Below are positions 47,040-58,327 of a stretch of 64,000 nucleotides of DNA, piece after piece. This stretch comes from Cryptomeria japonica (Eukaryota > Streptophyta > Pinopsida > Cupressales > Cupressaceae): assembly GCF_030272615.1 (NCBI RefSeq), contig NC_081413.1, positions 18,856,285 to 18,920,284 of the forward strand. The letters run 5' to 3'. A model generated the notes under the pieces. It had not been told where the DNA came from, searched no databases, and saw only the letters and a list, made by a program, of their open reading frames with translations. Numbering within the stretch: position 1 is the stretch's first letter; each line of letters starts with the position of its first letter. Position numbers and translations under genes: made by a program.

Positions 47040-50000
47040 ATGGCATCGACTGGTGTTATGACCCTACTAGCAGTTGACGTAATTGAATGAGTTAGACCAA
47101 ACTTAAAGAAATACCCCTATAAGTTGATGGAAGATGATCCGAACAAAGCATTTTCATCGGTCCCATATGGAGTTTTACATGTGGAGGACATTAGGGTTTA
47201 TAGTCACTGTAATATTGAAGAACTTGGGAATACTCAAATGTTGAAAATTTACACCTATCATGATTAATGAGATGGGAAACCTAAAACCAGAATTCAAAAC
47301 ACTTGAGGAAAAAGGTTTCACATAGTTTATGAATTTTCTAGTTTTTGATGAACCTGAGTGGGTCTGATACATCTTGACCAGAATGCATGACAATTTCATG
47401 TGGCTCAACAAACCACACAAGATCACCAAGACAAAAATCAAGGTGGTGACCTGTCTGAATTCGACTAGTGAGGTACCTGATCTAAGAAATGTGAAAAACC
47501 ATTGTAACAGAAGCAACTAGCTCCCAATTTGACAAAAGGGAAATGAGAATTGGGGACATAATTAAATATGATGTCAAATTCACATCAATAATTATAGGAT
47601 ACAAAGTTTTTCAATCCAATTGGGACAATTCGGTGTCTTGTATGGCCATTTATGTTGCCTACCAAATCTTGAAGGAAGGTAAGATGTACGACTTGTGTGA
47701 GGTGTTTTGGAGTGAGTTCTTGAGAAATCTGAACAAAATCAAGTAAGAGAAGAAGCATGTGTTCAAATTCCACATTGATTATCTATCTATACTTCTAATT
47801 TATGAATGAGATCTTAGGAGTATGAAAGGTTCAATGGGCCTATGGCAGGCCAGTGGCTATGCAGATCAAAGAGACACTTCAGTGTCTAGGATATTTACAA
47901 GCACAAAAAGGTATACTTTGGGAATAATTCAAGACATTTCAAAGCAAGATGAAAAAAGAGAAAGGATTCCTAGAGAGATAGTTGAGAAGTATCAAGATAC
48001 TATCTGCTTTATGGTAGATATTGATCAATGCCTTATGGAAGTCATTGAGCCAAGGACTTCATGGATCATGTCCATGGGGTATGAGGTTGAAGGACATATA
48101 CTTGAGGCATATGATCAACACCTATAGAGAAAATGGATGGACAAATTCAAGGAGAGGTTTGACACATACAAGGAAAAGAGCTTGAGCTTGTATTCTCAGT
48201 TCAAGAAACCTGAGATACAAAAGAAGGTAAGGAAGGAGGTGGAGCAGTTGGCAGAGTGTATAGGGATCACCAAGGAGGCAGTTCAAAGAACTAGAGAGAA
48301 GAACATATTGAGGGGTGAAGATATGGTCAAGCCCAAGGAAGCCAAACTAAAAACCCCTCAACCTAAGCCAGGGTAGACAAGGAGCTTTGCACCCTCCTCT
48401 GGTGCTCAGAAACCACCAAATTCTTCTAAGACTCAAGCTTAGCCATCTAGTGGAGCAATGAAGAGGAAGAAATAGCAACTAGATAGATTGTATGTGGCAG
48501 CCCCTATAAAAGAAGAGGAAACTAAATTTGATGAAGTTGTAAAATAAGTAAAGAAAAGTACTAAAGCTGCCAAGGTTGTCAAGAAGAGATTATTTGGTGA
48601 GGGGTAGCCTAGCAAGAAGCCAAGAGTTGAAGCAGAACAATCTAGAATAGTACTCAAGCAAGTAAAGGAAGCACTAACTGAACAAGGTAATCTCAAACTA
48701 CTTTCTTAATTTTATGATCCATTGTATGATAAAGGGAAGAGATCATTGGAAGAGGCCACAATTGTATACTTAAATAAGTATAATAGAGCTCTCATTGAGA
48801 TTGTATCAGAAGTTCCCAAGATCTTATATGATCTCTTAGAACTAAGGAAAGAGATAGATAGATTAGAGGAAGAGAGGATAAGGGAGTATGTGTTAGTGCA
48901 AATTTGTTTGGTAATTGCTAAAGTGGAAATACATAGAATTCTTAAAGAAAACAAAGAAAAGTTTGAGAGCAAATCAAGGGTAAACAAATTAATGATTGGG
49001 AAAAATGAAGAAGTCCACAAGGAGATTGAACAAAATTCTAGGGAAATTTTTTTGAAGTATCAATATGAGGTGATTCTTGAGAAATATCAAGAAGATGTTC
49101 AAAATTCTATTTTAGAAATTCTAGGAATGTCATCCCTAGGAGATGAGCCAAAATTTGTTGACATGGGAGAACAAACAACCCATCAGGATGACATAGATTC
49201 TTATAGAGATGTAGGATTTGAGGATACTACAGATGTGGAAGTAGATGTAAGTTAGAAGGAATTTGATATGGGTGAGGGAACTCAAAACCCTTCTATGGTG
49301 ACTATTGAACCTAAGATGGAAGTAGAGAAGGTAGTAGAAGAGAAGGGATAAGAGGAAATAGAAAGAAAGGTTGAATAGATTTTGGTGGTAAGAGACACTA
49401 TGGAATATGAGAAGGGAAAGTAGATCATGAGCGACATAGACTTCACCCAAGGCCCCATCAATCTTGACTCTGTATCCTCTATCTAGGCACTTAAATTGGT
49501 TGCACTTTCTCAAGCCAAAGCAAGTCAAGACTTACTAGAATCTCACATGGAGGATAGTGAGGTGATATCATTGGCAATGAGTGTTATTGAGAAAAAAATT
49601 CCATCTTTGAAGAAGGATTCATCCGACACACCCTTCAGTAAGCTAAAGAGTTTTCTCGAGTCAGTTGATTCTCATTTTGAATCATTAGAGAAAGCTATTG
49701 AGGCAAAGGTTCAAAGAAATTTTAATGCTATGAGGATGAGGATAGTTCTAAAAATGATTGAAGGAGATAGAAAAAGTGTGGTGACCTATGTTAAAGGCAT
49801 TCAAGACGCATTGGCTAAAGGAGGAAGAGTCTACAAGTCATGCCTCATATTGCTTAAGTTCACTATTGAGGTTGACAAAAAGATAAAGGAGTGTGAAGAG
49901 CAGCTGGCTATCTTATCTCAATCTTATGATCCTAAGTCCATTTTTGCAAGCAGCAGAGAAAATCAAGTGATCTTTCTACTTGATAAAATCAAGTCTGAGT

Positions 50001-50200
50001 CAGGAAAAGGCTAGGATTGTAGGAAGAGTGGGAGAGCTAAGGAATATAATCACTCCCCAGTTAGACATCTTACTTAGAAGTCTACAGGATTGTCATAATG
50101 CATTGAGTAAAAGCCCTCCTATAGATCTTAGAGAAGAAGAGATGCATGTATATCTATTCAATTCCCTCATATCTATTTTGGAGAATCTGAAGAAGGGATG
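47040..50200 (+). pseudogene. Long unknown coiled-coil ORF (~1000 codons) inside an LTR element
   Basis: ATG at 47040 (MASTGVMTLLAVDVIE) opens a readable protein that moves from frame 3 to 1 (near 47250) and then to 2 (near 47520), and stays in frame 2 to 50014 with scattered stops (for example 48125, 48374, 49253). A last piece continues to 50200. The N-terminal third looks globular, with a TCLNSTSEVP segment near 47450 and a Cys/Tyr-rich helix block near 47620-47740. The middle is Lys/Pro-rich, and 48722-49255 and 49496-50014 are long amphipathic helices. No pol motif anywhere. It may be a captured host gene or an element-specific accessory protein; I cannot tell which. Confidence 0.55.
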
Positions 50201-50437
50201 AGATGACCATTTGCAATCATTGAAGAACATTTTTGCAGATATCTTCAAATATACATAAGTTTTGAGACAAAAATTGATATGCAGATACCTGCCTTTGTCA
50301 TTGATGTCAAACGGGGAGATAGGGAAGTGAAAAATGGTGTATAGTCTCAGGGGGAGTCTATAGAAGTTTTACTTTTTGCAATGTATGAAATTTTTGGTTT
50401 CACTAGTCATTTTTCACTAAGTCTTGCCATCAATGCC

Positions 50438-50449
50438 AAAGGGGGATAT
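50438..50449 (+). other. Polypurine tract
   Basis: AAAGGGGGATAT abutting the 3' LTR start TGTTGG, in the CAATGCCAAAGGGGGA context common in plant copia elements. Confidence 0.85.
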
Positions 50450-51576
50450 TGTTGGCAAGAGACACTACATAAGTGTAGATAAGTGTATGGGAGTTGTCAT
50501 TGATGGCAACCCAGCTTAGAGATTCCATCCCAATTGTATAGATTCATCCTACCAGAAGTATGAAATCCAGTTTTGCTTAAGTCTGGAAGGTGGAACACAG
50601 TATTTGATAGTATGGGAGTATTTTGAGTAGAACTTCACTTTGGTTGCACATTTTTCTTTATGTTGATATAGGTAGTTGGTTGGATGTCTGGAGGAGCTTA
50701 TTATAGAATCTTAGCCTCTGTTGGTATCTTTCATGCAAGATTGAAGATTCGATATTTGACATTTTAGGAAGAATAGTGCTATTTGGCCAACTATTGATGT
50801 AATGTGTTATGTGGAATTATTAGAATGATTTTGGTGATTAATTTTGTGTTTGAGGTTTCTTGGACAACATGTGGGAAGCATGTAGTCAATTTTCTTTGGT
50901 TTGCATCTACATTGGTGAATGGATTTAGCCGACACATCTTACACGTTTTATATTTTGAAAGTGTTATTGAAGATGACTTGTTGGTAAACTAAATCCATAT
51001 TGCGAATATATATAAGAGATTGGAAAGTTCATTTTATATATCATAGAGTATGCAAGTGTTGTGTATGTGGGATTGTGTGTAGTTCCACGTGCACAATTGA
51101 AGGATTTTTGCTTTGGATTAAAGGAAATTAGCAGAACAAAGAAGTGAGAAAATTGTAGTTTATTATTAAACCAAACTATCCAGGCATTTTTAGATTCTAA
51201 GTTATAGTTCAATCTAGTTTTAACCTTTTATAATTCCTTTGTAAGGTAGTGAACCTTCTAGGGTTGTAGCCCTTAATGTAATTTGAGCAGTGAGCTCTAG
51301 AAAGCGTGCCTGAATGCATGTGCATTCTTATGTAAAATTTTCACATACTTCTAACAAAGTATTATTTTACTGTGGGTATGATTCCCACCATGATTTTTCC
51401 CTTCATCAGGTTTTCCACGTACAAAATCTTGGTGCTATGGTGGTACTTTTATGTGTGTTTTTCTTATGGTTATCTCTCTTATTCATTTGCATTAAATGGT
51501 TTGAAGAAATAGTTAAGAATATTAAAAATTGTCGAACACTAATTCACCCCCCTCTTAGTGTTCATTGATTCCAAAA
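50450..51576 (+). repeat. 3' LTR of the 44-51 kb element
   Basis: Same length as the 5' LTR, many substitutions; ends GATTCCAAAA where the 5' LTR ends GATTCCAACA. Confidence 0.9.
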
Positions 51577-51925
51577 ATCTCTTTCTCTCCTCAACCACTC
51601 TCTCTCTCTTTCTAAGCCCCCCTCTCTCTCCCTCCTTCTCTCCCTCCCACACTCTCAACCCCTCTCTCATTCTCTTGCAATATCTCTTTCACTCTCTCTC
51701 CCTCTCCCCTCTCCCTCTCCCTCTCTCCCTCCTTGTTCCTCTCTCCCTCACTCTCACCCCTCTCCCTCTCTCATTCTGTCTTAACCCCTATCTCTCTCTC
51801 TCACTCCCCTATTCCTCTCCCCCTCTCTCTCTCCCCCTCCCCCTCTCCCTCTCCCTTTCTCTTTCTCAACCACTATCTCCCACACTCTCTCTCCCTCTTT
51901 CTCTCTTTGTCTCCTTCTGTCCTCT

Positions 51926-51987
<62 letters not shown>
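51577..51987 (+). repeat. Polypyrimidine (CT-rich) tract, right half
   Basis: Continuation of the tract at 43813-44278 after the LTR element; perfect TC run at about 51931-51986. The next LTR starts at its very end. Confidence 0.95.
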
Positions 51988-51991
<4 letters not shown>

Positions 51992-53496
51992 GGAAATATT
52001 GCATTATAACAACAATGAAAGATTGTTGGCATTTCATAAGGATATTGAGAAGGTTGTTGATGATTATGGATATAACTGATTAAGGATGTTTACTATCTTG
52101 ATATTATTATTTTGCCATTGATGTCAAGAAATTGATTTTCTAATTCAGTATGATGTTGCCATATCTTGAGAAGTATGATTTAAAGAATATAAAGATGTCA
52201 GTAAAAGACACAGGAAAGAATATGATGAATAAGGGGATGAATAAGGTATTCAATGGGCAATAGTACCAAGTCAGACAATGATGAGATCATGATGTTTAGA
52301 TTGTTTTAACATCATACATATGTTGTGAATTGTAAGGATAATACTATACTATGTTACCAAGCAAAGAACCTAGTCGGTAAACCCTAAGGTTATTGCTATT
52401 GGTTAATGAAGGTGGAATGTCTACCGAGTGAAGTTTAGTATTTACCAAGTTTTAACCGAGCTATAACAAAATGCATTAAATGTTTACATGCATTATTTAA
52501 TGAAGGAAGTTGATGAGCTGGAACTGATTAAATGATTGGTGAGCCATGCATGAAGTTTGTTAATGAGTCTAAGGCAATGGAAAGTTAGCATGAAGATCTA
52601 CCATGCAGATTGAACCGCAATACCCTGGCACAAGTTCCAAGAAATGTATGCAAGTTCCAAGGTAGGGTAAAATGTTTTTAGATCAAAAGTTGCATTGAAC
52701 CTGGACAAGATTGAAGATCTGATGGCTATGATTGATCATGGGAAATGTGATCAAGGAGATTAAGTGGTTACCTAATTGTTTATAAATAGGAAACTATTGA
52801 TAAACAATGTATGTGGGCAAGTGTATGCACAGGATGCTACATAGTGATTACCAAGCACAGAAGCTTGAAGACCTGTTAGAATAATAGAGTATAGAAGCCC
52901 AGCAGATAGACAAGATTAGTTCTATGTCTAGATTGTATTGAACAAATAGGAATTTGCTTTAGCATTTTAGATGTGAAGTTGTAGATAGATTTTTATTACT
53001 GTTATTTTGTGAAAGTGATAGAAAATCTCTTAACCGAGTGGACTTAATAGTCTTATTTGTAAAACCCTCTAGCAAGGTGACATTCTGATTGAGTGTTTGA
53101 AATCCTTTAACAAGGTCACTTCTAACAAGGTGAAGATCCTAATAGATCTGAGAAAAATCCCTTAACCGGGTCACATCTAGCAATGTGTTTGTAATCTTTA
53201 ACAGGATTTTCTTTTAACTAAGCATACTCTAGAAGAGTATATTTCTTAGTGGGTCTGAAATCCCATAGTGGTTTTTCCCTATTTGGGTTTCCACGTTAAA
53301 TCTAGTGTTATGAGGTTTATGATGTTTATATGCTTTTGAGTTTGCATGTTTAATAGTTTTGGTTATATTACTATAGTATGTGTTACCGAGGTTGAATCTA
53401 ATGTTTTGATGGAAGATTAAGTTTGTATGATTCACCCCCCCCCTCTCATCTTGTTGGCTATTGGATCTGTACTTATATTAAGTATCAGAACTATCA
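51988..53496 (+). repeat. 5' LTR of the partial copia element
   Basis: Starts TGTTGGAAAT right after the TC run, ends AACTATCA before ATTGGTATCAGAGC. It is rich in ACCGAG/GGTAAA words, like the solo LTR at 563-1760. Confidence 0.82.
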
Positions 53497-53498
53497 AT

Positions 53499-53510
53499 TG
53501 GTATCAGAGC
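53499..53510 (+). other. Primer binding site, tRNA-iMet type
   Basis: TGGTATCAGAGC, exact plant copia form, two bases after the LTR. Confidence 0.9.
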
Positions 53511-54012
53511 TTTGGACTCTAGAAGAAAAGTTTAAAGGCACTTCAGTTAAAGATCTAAAGATGTATAAGAGGGATGCACTGAAGCTGAACAAGTCAAGTT
53601 TCTCTACATGGCAGAAAAGGATGAAGTTGCATCTATCAGGAGTTGGAGAATATGTTGTATACTATCTAGAGAATGATTTTGTTACACCGAGAACCTATCC
53701 ATTGACTATGGAAGAGATAAAATCAAAGCAAGAACATATTCAAGAAATGATTGAAACAACATCTACATTGACCAATTCAGAGTTTAATGATCTAGAAGGT
53801 TGCAATGATGTGAAGGCTATGTGGGATAAGCTCATATTAGTATATGGAGGAGATGAACATGTTCAAAGAGAAAAAGTAGATAGTCTAAGAGGACAAATTG
53901 AATCTATGAGGATGAATGAAGGTGAGAACATAACTCAGTACAATACAAGACTAAAGGAGATTGTCCATCAAATCAAAGGAGCAGGTGGAACTATTGAAGA
54001 AAAGGACATAAC

Positions 54013-55256
54013 TATAGACACCTAAAAATGGTCAACGCTTGCGGAGTCATACTTTAACATTTGCACATTGCCTTATTTTAGGTTTTTTTGCGTTGCATTA
54101 ACATTTCTCCTATGTCATGCACTTGGTCTTTATCATTTGTGAGCATCGAGTCATTCTTCTATATTCTTCATTCATCTTACTTTTGAATTTGGTCTTGTCG
54201 ACAACAATCTTCCATCATGATTTTGGTTGATCTTTGTCCTTGTCAATCTTGTCATATTGCGATCGATTCATCATCGATCCTTGTCCTTTTCAATCATGTC
54301 AATTTGGTCAATTTGTCATTGATTTTTGTCAACCAATCTCAATCAAATCATTTATCAACACTGTTCATTTATCAATTCAAAATCATGATTGAATCGATAT
54401 CAACTATCCTTTGTCAAGACCTAATTGTCATCCTTGCATTTCTAATTCATCTTCCAAGGTTTTATGATTTATTCATTTAATCTTGTTTGGCATTTTCCCT
54501 CTAGGTTAAATAATTTATTTATTTATCCTAAGTCTTCTTGTCACAATTAAATTTTTATTTAATTGGCTAATTAATTTCCTCCTATTTTTGTAAATTAATT
54601 AATGAATGAGAAATTATTAATTAATTTACCTATTTTTCATCAATTTCCTAATTTCCAAGTCATTATTTCCAATTTAATTTTCTAATTTCTCCTAAATGTC
54701 TATTTCTATTTCAAAATATTGTCATAAATCCTTGCATAGCAATTTGTCATAAATTGTCATAAATTGTCATAAATCCTTGCATAGCAATTTGTCATAGACA
54801 TGTCATAATTTTGCTATTCTTGATTTGAATTTCCATTCGAATCACTATCATGCTAATTTGTTCATCTCTCCAATTTGTCTATAAATTGGATGAATTTCTT
54901 CAATCAAAACCCCCAATTGATCATATTTTGAACCCTTGATCAGATTATCGAATTTCTAATCTATCACGCTTCGAGTACTTTTGAGCAATTTTCCTACCTA
55001 CTTGCTTTCAATCATGTATGTGCACTTGTAGGTGAAATCCACAACCAAATTATTTGAAAAGGAAAGAAGAACAATGGAGCCGCATGAAGGAAACATTTGG
55101 ATTTACATCTGGTTTGAATAATCTTTTTGAATGTTTTTATTTCATGTCTCTATTGAGTGTTGTTTAGGATAGATCATTGCAATGAGCTTTCATGATTGAG
55201 CTAATGATTAGTATGTTTATATATGCTTGTGATGATTTCCTATTTCCTAATGTACA
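54013..55256 (+). repeat. 5' LTR of the 54-63 kb element
   Basis: Starts TATAGACACC (TG changed to TA) and ends TAATGTACA. Contains a short direct repeat array of TTGTCATAAA units near 54720-54790 and a TATA candidate TCTATAAATT near 54888. Confidence 0.93.
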
Positions 55257-55258
55257 TT

Positions 55259-55282
55259 AGTTGGTGAACCCGACGTGAACAC
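55259..55282 (+). other. Primer binding site candidate
   Basis: TTGGTGAACCCGACGTGAAC lies a few bases after the 5' LTR and begins with the TGG expected opposite a tRNA CCA end. It is not the iMet type; I cannot name the tRNA with confidence. Confidence 0.55.
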
Positions 55283-57344
55283 TAACCATCTAACCCCTTA
55301 ACTATGTTTTTGAGTGCTTTCAAGTTGATTTGCAGGCCAAAAAACCCAAAAACAGGGTCGTGCAGGGTTTTCTGGTGACTTCTGCACCTGTGTGAAGCAA
55401 CTTGCACCTATGTTGAAGACATTCTATTCTTTTGTTAGACATTCTGTGCTTGTGTCAGACATTCTGTGCCTGTGTCCTAAGTTCTGCACTTGTGTAAAGT
55501 CCAGAATAGAGGTAAAAATGCAGTGTTTTACTTGAAAATTGTCTTGTTTTTTGCATTCTATTTTCTGTGTTTTGGTTTTTGGTACTAATTATCTTTGCAG
55601 AATATTGGCATACGCATGGAAAAGACAACAAATCAAACTACTAACATGTTTTATGTAGGTTTGATAGTCAAAGAATAAGCACCTCAAACTTCTAACTTGG
55701 GTTTTTGCAGGTTGCCTTGGAGAAACAACTAAACTTGGTGTTTGTCATTAATGTTTTAGGGACCTAGTGATTTCTAATAGGTTGGAATGAACATGTTTTT
55801 TCTTTTATTGTTGAGTGTGACATTGGAGTAGGAGAGTATGCTCTCATCCTTCTTAGGGTGATCAGAAATCCAGATCTTCGATACCATGCTCATGTCTTTG
55901 ATTGTGTGTCACCTTTAGAGGGCCTGCCTTCCCGACCACTTTGATTTTGCAAGCAAGTGATAATTGTGAGAAGGGAATGACCCAAAGTGAGTACGGCTAG
56001 AATACCTTGGCATTATAACTCACTATAAACAAATACCTGATGGGTAAAAGCTTTGAAGGAAGGGTTACGTGGGAATTGCAGTTACTTGGGAAGTGATGAC
56101 CCTTGAACTCTTTCCCATATCAGCATCTAAGTAGGGCCTCTTGGTCTAAATCATGCTTGCGTGACTACATTTGTTTGGTATCTTGATGGGCTTAATGTCT
56201 CAATCACGCTTGCGTGACATCAAGGAGTAACACTTAACAGAAATCCTTACTAAACACCTTGTTTTTAGAGACCAAAAACCCTTCTAGTTGCTTGAGAAGG
56301 ACAAGTTCGGATACTTGGAAGAGATAATAAGTTTTCCATGGGGAGATTTCCATGGGCACTGATGCTTGGCTGCCCTGAGAAGTGAGTGTCGTGGAGGGGA
56401 GCCCGTGGGGTCAAGCATCTATGTATTCTCCTTGAATCCCACAATGAGTCTACCTCTCAAGTACCTAATGTCCTTGCCTACCATAAGAAATGTATGAATG
56501 AGCATGACTGTCTTGAGTCTAAGTGGAAATATCTTGTCTTCTTTGATTATCAAAAGTTGAAATTGTATCTCATTTCAAAACAAGACAAATTGATTCCAAA
56601 CAAGGTTAAATACAAGAACATTTCATCCAACAAAGTTGAAAAACCTTCAAACATGGTTGTCAAACATTGTTGCAAAATCTTGTATCAACATTCGTGTCAC
56701 TTAGATTTAGGATCATCTTAGGTTTGCATTTTGCAAAGTCATTGTCAATTACCAAAGTTAAGTTTCACCTAGGTCATACTCCTTTGCATATCAATAAGGG
56801 TCATCCATTTGCATGTGTCCTCTTGCATTAAAGTCATACCATTGTCATACATTCATATTTGCATACCCTAGGTCTCTTCATTAAGCTTGGGTCATTATCA
56901 TATCATATTAGGGTCACTTTCATATTAATTGTCCTTTTGCATATAGTGTCAAAACTAGGTTTTGTCATACTTGAGTAATCCAAATCTTTGATAAACCCTA
57001 AGTCATTGTTAGGAAGTCTAGACCTTATCAATCTTTTGTCCTTTTATCATCAATGTCATTTCATCAAACCTAGCTTAATATCCAAGCATATAGGGGAGAC
57101 ATTGTCATCTTGTCCTTTGTCACTTGGTCCTTTTGTCCTTTGAGGTCTAGACATCATTTCAATTTCCTAAGGGTCTCTCTTTCAGATTTGCATTCAAAAG
57201 TTTGTCAAAATCTTCAAAAACAACAAAAACATAGGTTGCATTCCTACCATAGATTGCATTTTCACCTATTTAGTTTGCATTTAGTTGCATATCATATATT
57301 ATCCTTGAAAAATTCCAAAAAAAATATTGCATTTGCATAGTGAC
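55283..57344 (+). other. Long leader region of the 54-63 kb element
   Basis: About 2 kb with no convincing ORF. Near 55370-55500 a TTCTGTGCCTGTGTCAGACA-like unit of about 22 bp is repeated imperfectly four or five times. The frame at 56386-56721 shows no domain. Confidence 0.5.
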
Positions 57345-58325
57345 ATGTCTATTGAAACAAGGTTCCAAGCACCAATGATGCAACAAAGTTTGACATATCA
57401 ACCGACAATGCAATCACAATTATATCCAACCCAACAACAAAGCAACATTGATCAAACTTCTTATGATGAAACAAGTCTCCAAATACAAAAACTAGAGGAG
57501 AAGCTAGCTCAAGAAGAGGAGATATTGGAACAAAGAGTGAAAAACATTGAGAAGAATAGATCACAAATGTCCAAAATGTTTTGAAAACTTCCAGGTCAAA
57601 ATCCAAAGATTGAGCCAATTGATGTAAGATCTCTTCTTGAAAGATCAAACATACCAGCTCTCCTCTCCCAAATAGAGATGATGAAACAATTTCAAGAAAG
57701 GAGACAACATCAATTTCAACATTATGTGCCTCCACATCAAGAACAAGAAGGTGTTTACTATCAATCAGATTTTCAACCAATACAACCAATGGTTCAACCA
57801 ATTGTTCAACATATACAACCAATGCAACCAATGGTCCAATTTCAACAATATGTCCAACCAACTATACAATGTCCACAAATGGTTCAACCAATGGTGGAAT
57901 ATCAATGTCAACAACCACAACCAAACATTCAAATACAAAGGTTGTAGCACACACCAACCCATGTTTCAAACATGTCAGAACAATTGAACCAAGTTCAATA
58001 TCAAAACATGACATCAAACCAAAAACAAGTTCAAATTCCAGATACCACTATGTCAAAACCTCGAAAGAAAGGTGGCTTTATTGCAATGCTCTTAAGGAAC
58101 CTACCAAGTGAGTTCTTTGAGGAAGATCAAGATAATACACTTATGTCTAGCAATGCCTCATCCCCCCATAAACAAATTGACTCTCCAGTGGCATCTATCC
58201 CTACACCTCTAGAAATTTCCCAAGAATCTTCCATATTGTCCTCATTAAACAATACACCCAAGGATGAAATTACCCAAGGGCTATCCATAATTGATTGCCA
58301 TGATAATCCAATCCATGATGCATAG
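57345..58325 (+). pseudogene. Gln-rich coiled-coil ORF of the non-autonomous element
   Basis: ATG 57345, TAG 58323-58325, 326 codons with two internal stops (TGA 57582, TAG 57945). N-terminus Gln/Thr-rich; residues ~45-80 form a charged coiled coil; residues ~110-200 are a QPMVQP-type Gln/Pro repeat; then SKPRKKGGFIAMLLRN near residue 245 and an acidic patch. It may be a diverged gag (the place and basic-acidic layout fit), but no gag core or zinc knuckle is seen. The next ORF starts in another frame within a few bases, so the two may originally have been one protein. Confidence 0.6.
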
Positions 58326-58327
58326 CC

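Larger units (their letters stand above)
44279..51576 (+). mobile_element. Copia-type LTR element carrying a long unknown ORF in place of pol
   Basis: Two LTRs of equal length (1127 bp; 44279-45405 and 50450-51576), an iMet-type primer site, and a polypurine tract at the 3' LTR. Flanks ATCTT (44274-44278) and ATCTC (51577-51581) form a 5-bp duplication with one mismatch. Internally it has a gag-like coiled-coil segment with zinc-knuckle remnants, then a ~1000-codon unknown frame. I find no protease, integrase, RT or RNase H. LTR divergence is visibly higher than in the copia dimer, so it is older. Confidence 0.88.

Noticed and set aside
44279-51576. Reading the two 1127-bp repeats as a segmental duplication
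   Set aside because: The TG...CA-type ends, primer site, polypurine tract and short flanking duplication identify them as LTRs.
54720-54790. TTGTCATAAA direct repeats as a CRISPR-like array
   Set aside because: Short, contiguous, without spacers, and present in both LTRs of a plant retroelement.
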